Assembly (NCBI GenBank): GCA_017390825.1
Contig: JAFPAK010000242.1
Location: 1 to 6,341 of the forward strand
DNA: 6,341 nt
From: Clostridia bacterium
GTDB lineage: Bacteria; Bacillota_A; Clostridia; Oscillospirales; Acutalibacteraceae
Reading direction: 5' to 3'
Part shown: one piece after another, positions 5,539 to 6,341 of the stretch
Numbering within the stretch: the first letter of the stretch is position 1
Layout: each line of letters opens with the position of its first letter
The notes under the pieces: generated by a model
Told to the model about the DNA's origin: nothing
The model's database searches: none
What the model saw: the letters and a program-made list of their open reading frames with translations, nothing else
Made by a program: the position numbers and the translations under genes

Positions 5539-6341
5539 ATGACAGACTATTCAAAAATCTCACCCGAAATATATGACCTTGCTGATAAATGTGTTCAGAA
5601 CAACCTTATCGACCATTCACTTTACGGCAAATATGAAGTAAACAGAGGCCTTCGTGATCGCAACGGCAAGGGCGTGCTTACTGGTCTTACCGAGATATCC
5701 ACAATGTATTCAAACAAGGTGATCGACGGTGTTACAGTACCTTGTGACGGTGAGCTATATTACAGAGGTATTGATATAAACGATCTCGTAAACGGCTTTT
5801 TAGCAGACGAGCGTTTCGGTTTTGAAGAAACTGTATATCTTCTTTTATTCGGTCACTTGCCTAATAAAGAGGAACTTAAAAGCTTTAACGAGCAGTTGAT
5901 CTCATACCGCACGCTGCCAACCAACTTTGTAAGAGACGTTATTATGAAAGCTCCCAGCGGTGACATTATGAACTCGCTTGCAAGAAGTGTTCTTATGCTT
6001 TCATCGTATGACAAGGCTGCTAACGACACAAGCATCCCGAATGTGCTTCGTCAGTCAATTCAACTTATTTCAAATTTCCCGATGCTTACTGCGTACGCAT
6101 ATCAGGCATACAAGCATTATGAACTTGGGAAAAGTCTTTATATCCACAACCCCGATAATAAGCTTTCAACTGCTGAAAACATACTCCGTCTGTTGCGTGC
6201 TGACAAGAAATATACAAAGCTCGAAGCAAAGATACTTGACCTTGCTTTGGTGCTTCACGCAGAGCACGGCGGTGGTAATAACTCAACATTTACGACTCAT
6301 GTTGTTACTTCATCCGGCACAGATACATATTCATCAGTTGC
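5539..6341 (+). CDS. gltA: Citrate synthase, N-terminal part (cut by right edge)
   Basis: 267 complete codons of a citrate/methylcitrate synthase-family protein run off the right edge. It should condense oxaloacetate with acetyl-CoA to citrate. Landmarks are LTGLTEIS (48-55), CDGELYYRGIDINDL (69-83), the large-domain segment ETVYLLLFGHLP (97-108), GKSLYIHNPDNKLSTAENILRLLR (197-220), and the active-site stretch LVLHAEHGGGNNSTF (237-251), where H240 and H243 align with the conserved histidines of the family. The third catalytic residue (Asp) would lie beyond the window. The active-site His falls near its usual position for the bacterial enzyme, so the N terminus appears complete. The ATG follows an AAGAGGG ribosome binding site by 11 bases, a slightly long spacing, and the gap to the previous gene is 17 bases. 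In anaerobes lacking a full TCA cycle this enzyme usually feeds glutamate synthesis. Methylcitrate synthase is a less likely alternative. Confidence 0.93.
   Translation, partial: MTDYSKISPEIYDLADKCVQNNLIDHSLYGKYEVNRGLRDRNGKGVLTGLTEISTMYSNKVIDGVTVPCDGELYYRGIDINDLVNGFLADERFGFEETVYLLLFGHLPNKEELKSFNEQLISYRTLPTNFVRDVIMKAPSGDIMNSLARSVLMLSSYDKAANDTSIPNVLRQSIQLISNFPMLTAYAYQAYKHYELGKSLYIHNPDNKLSTAENILRLLRADKKYTKLEAKILDLALVLHAEHGGGNNSTFTTHVVTSSGTDTYSSV

Noticed and set aside
1..6341. Mobile element, phage, defence or CRISPR content
   Set aside because: No transposase, integrase, direct-repeat array, tRNA or toxin-antitoxin pair is visible. Gene content and codon use are uniform and housekeeping in character.

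Overview
The window looks like a chromosomal segment of an anaerobic Firmicute of the class Clostridia, plausibly the Ruminococcaceae/Oscillospirales side. The grounds are the low-to-moderate GC, strong AGGAGG-type ribosome binding sites, a MecA-type adaptor, and a clostridial-looking citrate synthase with an HAEHGGGN active-site stretch. The lineage is inferred from the character of the proteins, not from a search. The region is densely packed: no gap between genes exceeds about 126 bases, and I see no transposase, phage gene, CRISPR array, tRNA or rRNA.

Left block, minus strand (read right to left): a Nudix ADP-ribose pyrophosphatase (771-1316), a small membrane protein of the CrtO-like acyltransferase family (214-777) that overlaps it by 7 bases, and, after 65 bases, the 5' end of a mecA-like adaptor gene that leaves the window at base 1. 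mecA has its own plausible promoter. The gap upstream of it also holds a long imperfect stem that would cover the mecA ribosome binding site and start codon, but only in transcripts reading through from the upstream genes. This is the most unusual structure I found.

Middle: a divergent 39-base gap separates the Nudix gene from a plus-strand M14 zinc peptidase (1356-2267). The peptidase resembles gamma-D-glutamyl-diamino-acid (cell-wall peptide) peptidases, has no export signal, and ends in a clear intrinsic terminator (2282-2307).

Right block, plus strand: a promoter (2310-2338) immediately follows that terminator and starts a tight run of glyA (serine hydroxymethyltransferase), rarA (AAA+ ATPase of stalled replication forks), an uncharacterised acidic protein resembling the DUF4375/DMP19 family, and the first two thirds of a citrate synthase gene cut by the right edge. 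The gaps are 23, 0 and 17 bases and contain no terminator, so these four are probably one transcript. It mixes one-carbon metabolism, replication-fork maintenance and entry to the TCA/glutamate branch.

Overall this is mostly conserved housekeeping content. I do not see a new defence or mobile system. The points worth a second look are the mecA leader stem, the unassigned gene between rarA and gltA, the unusual residue in the peptidase, and the CrtO-like gene coupled to a Nudix hydrolase.
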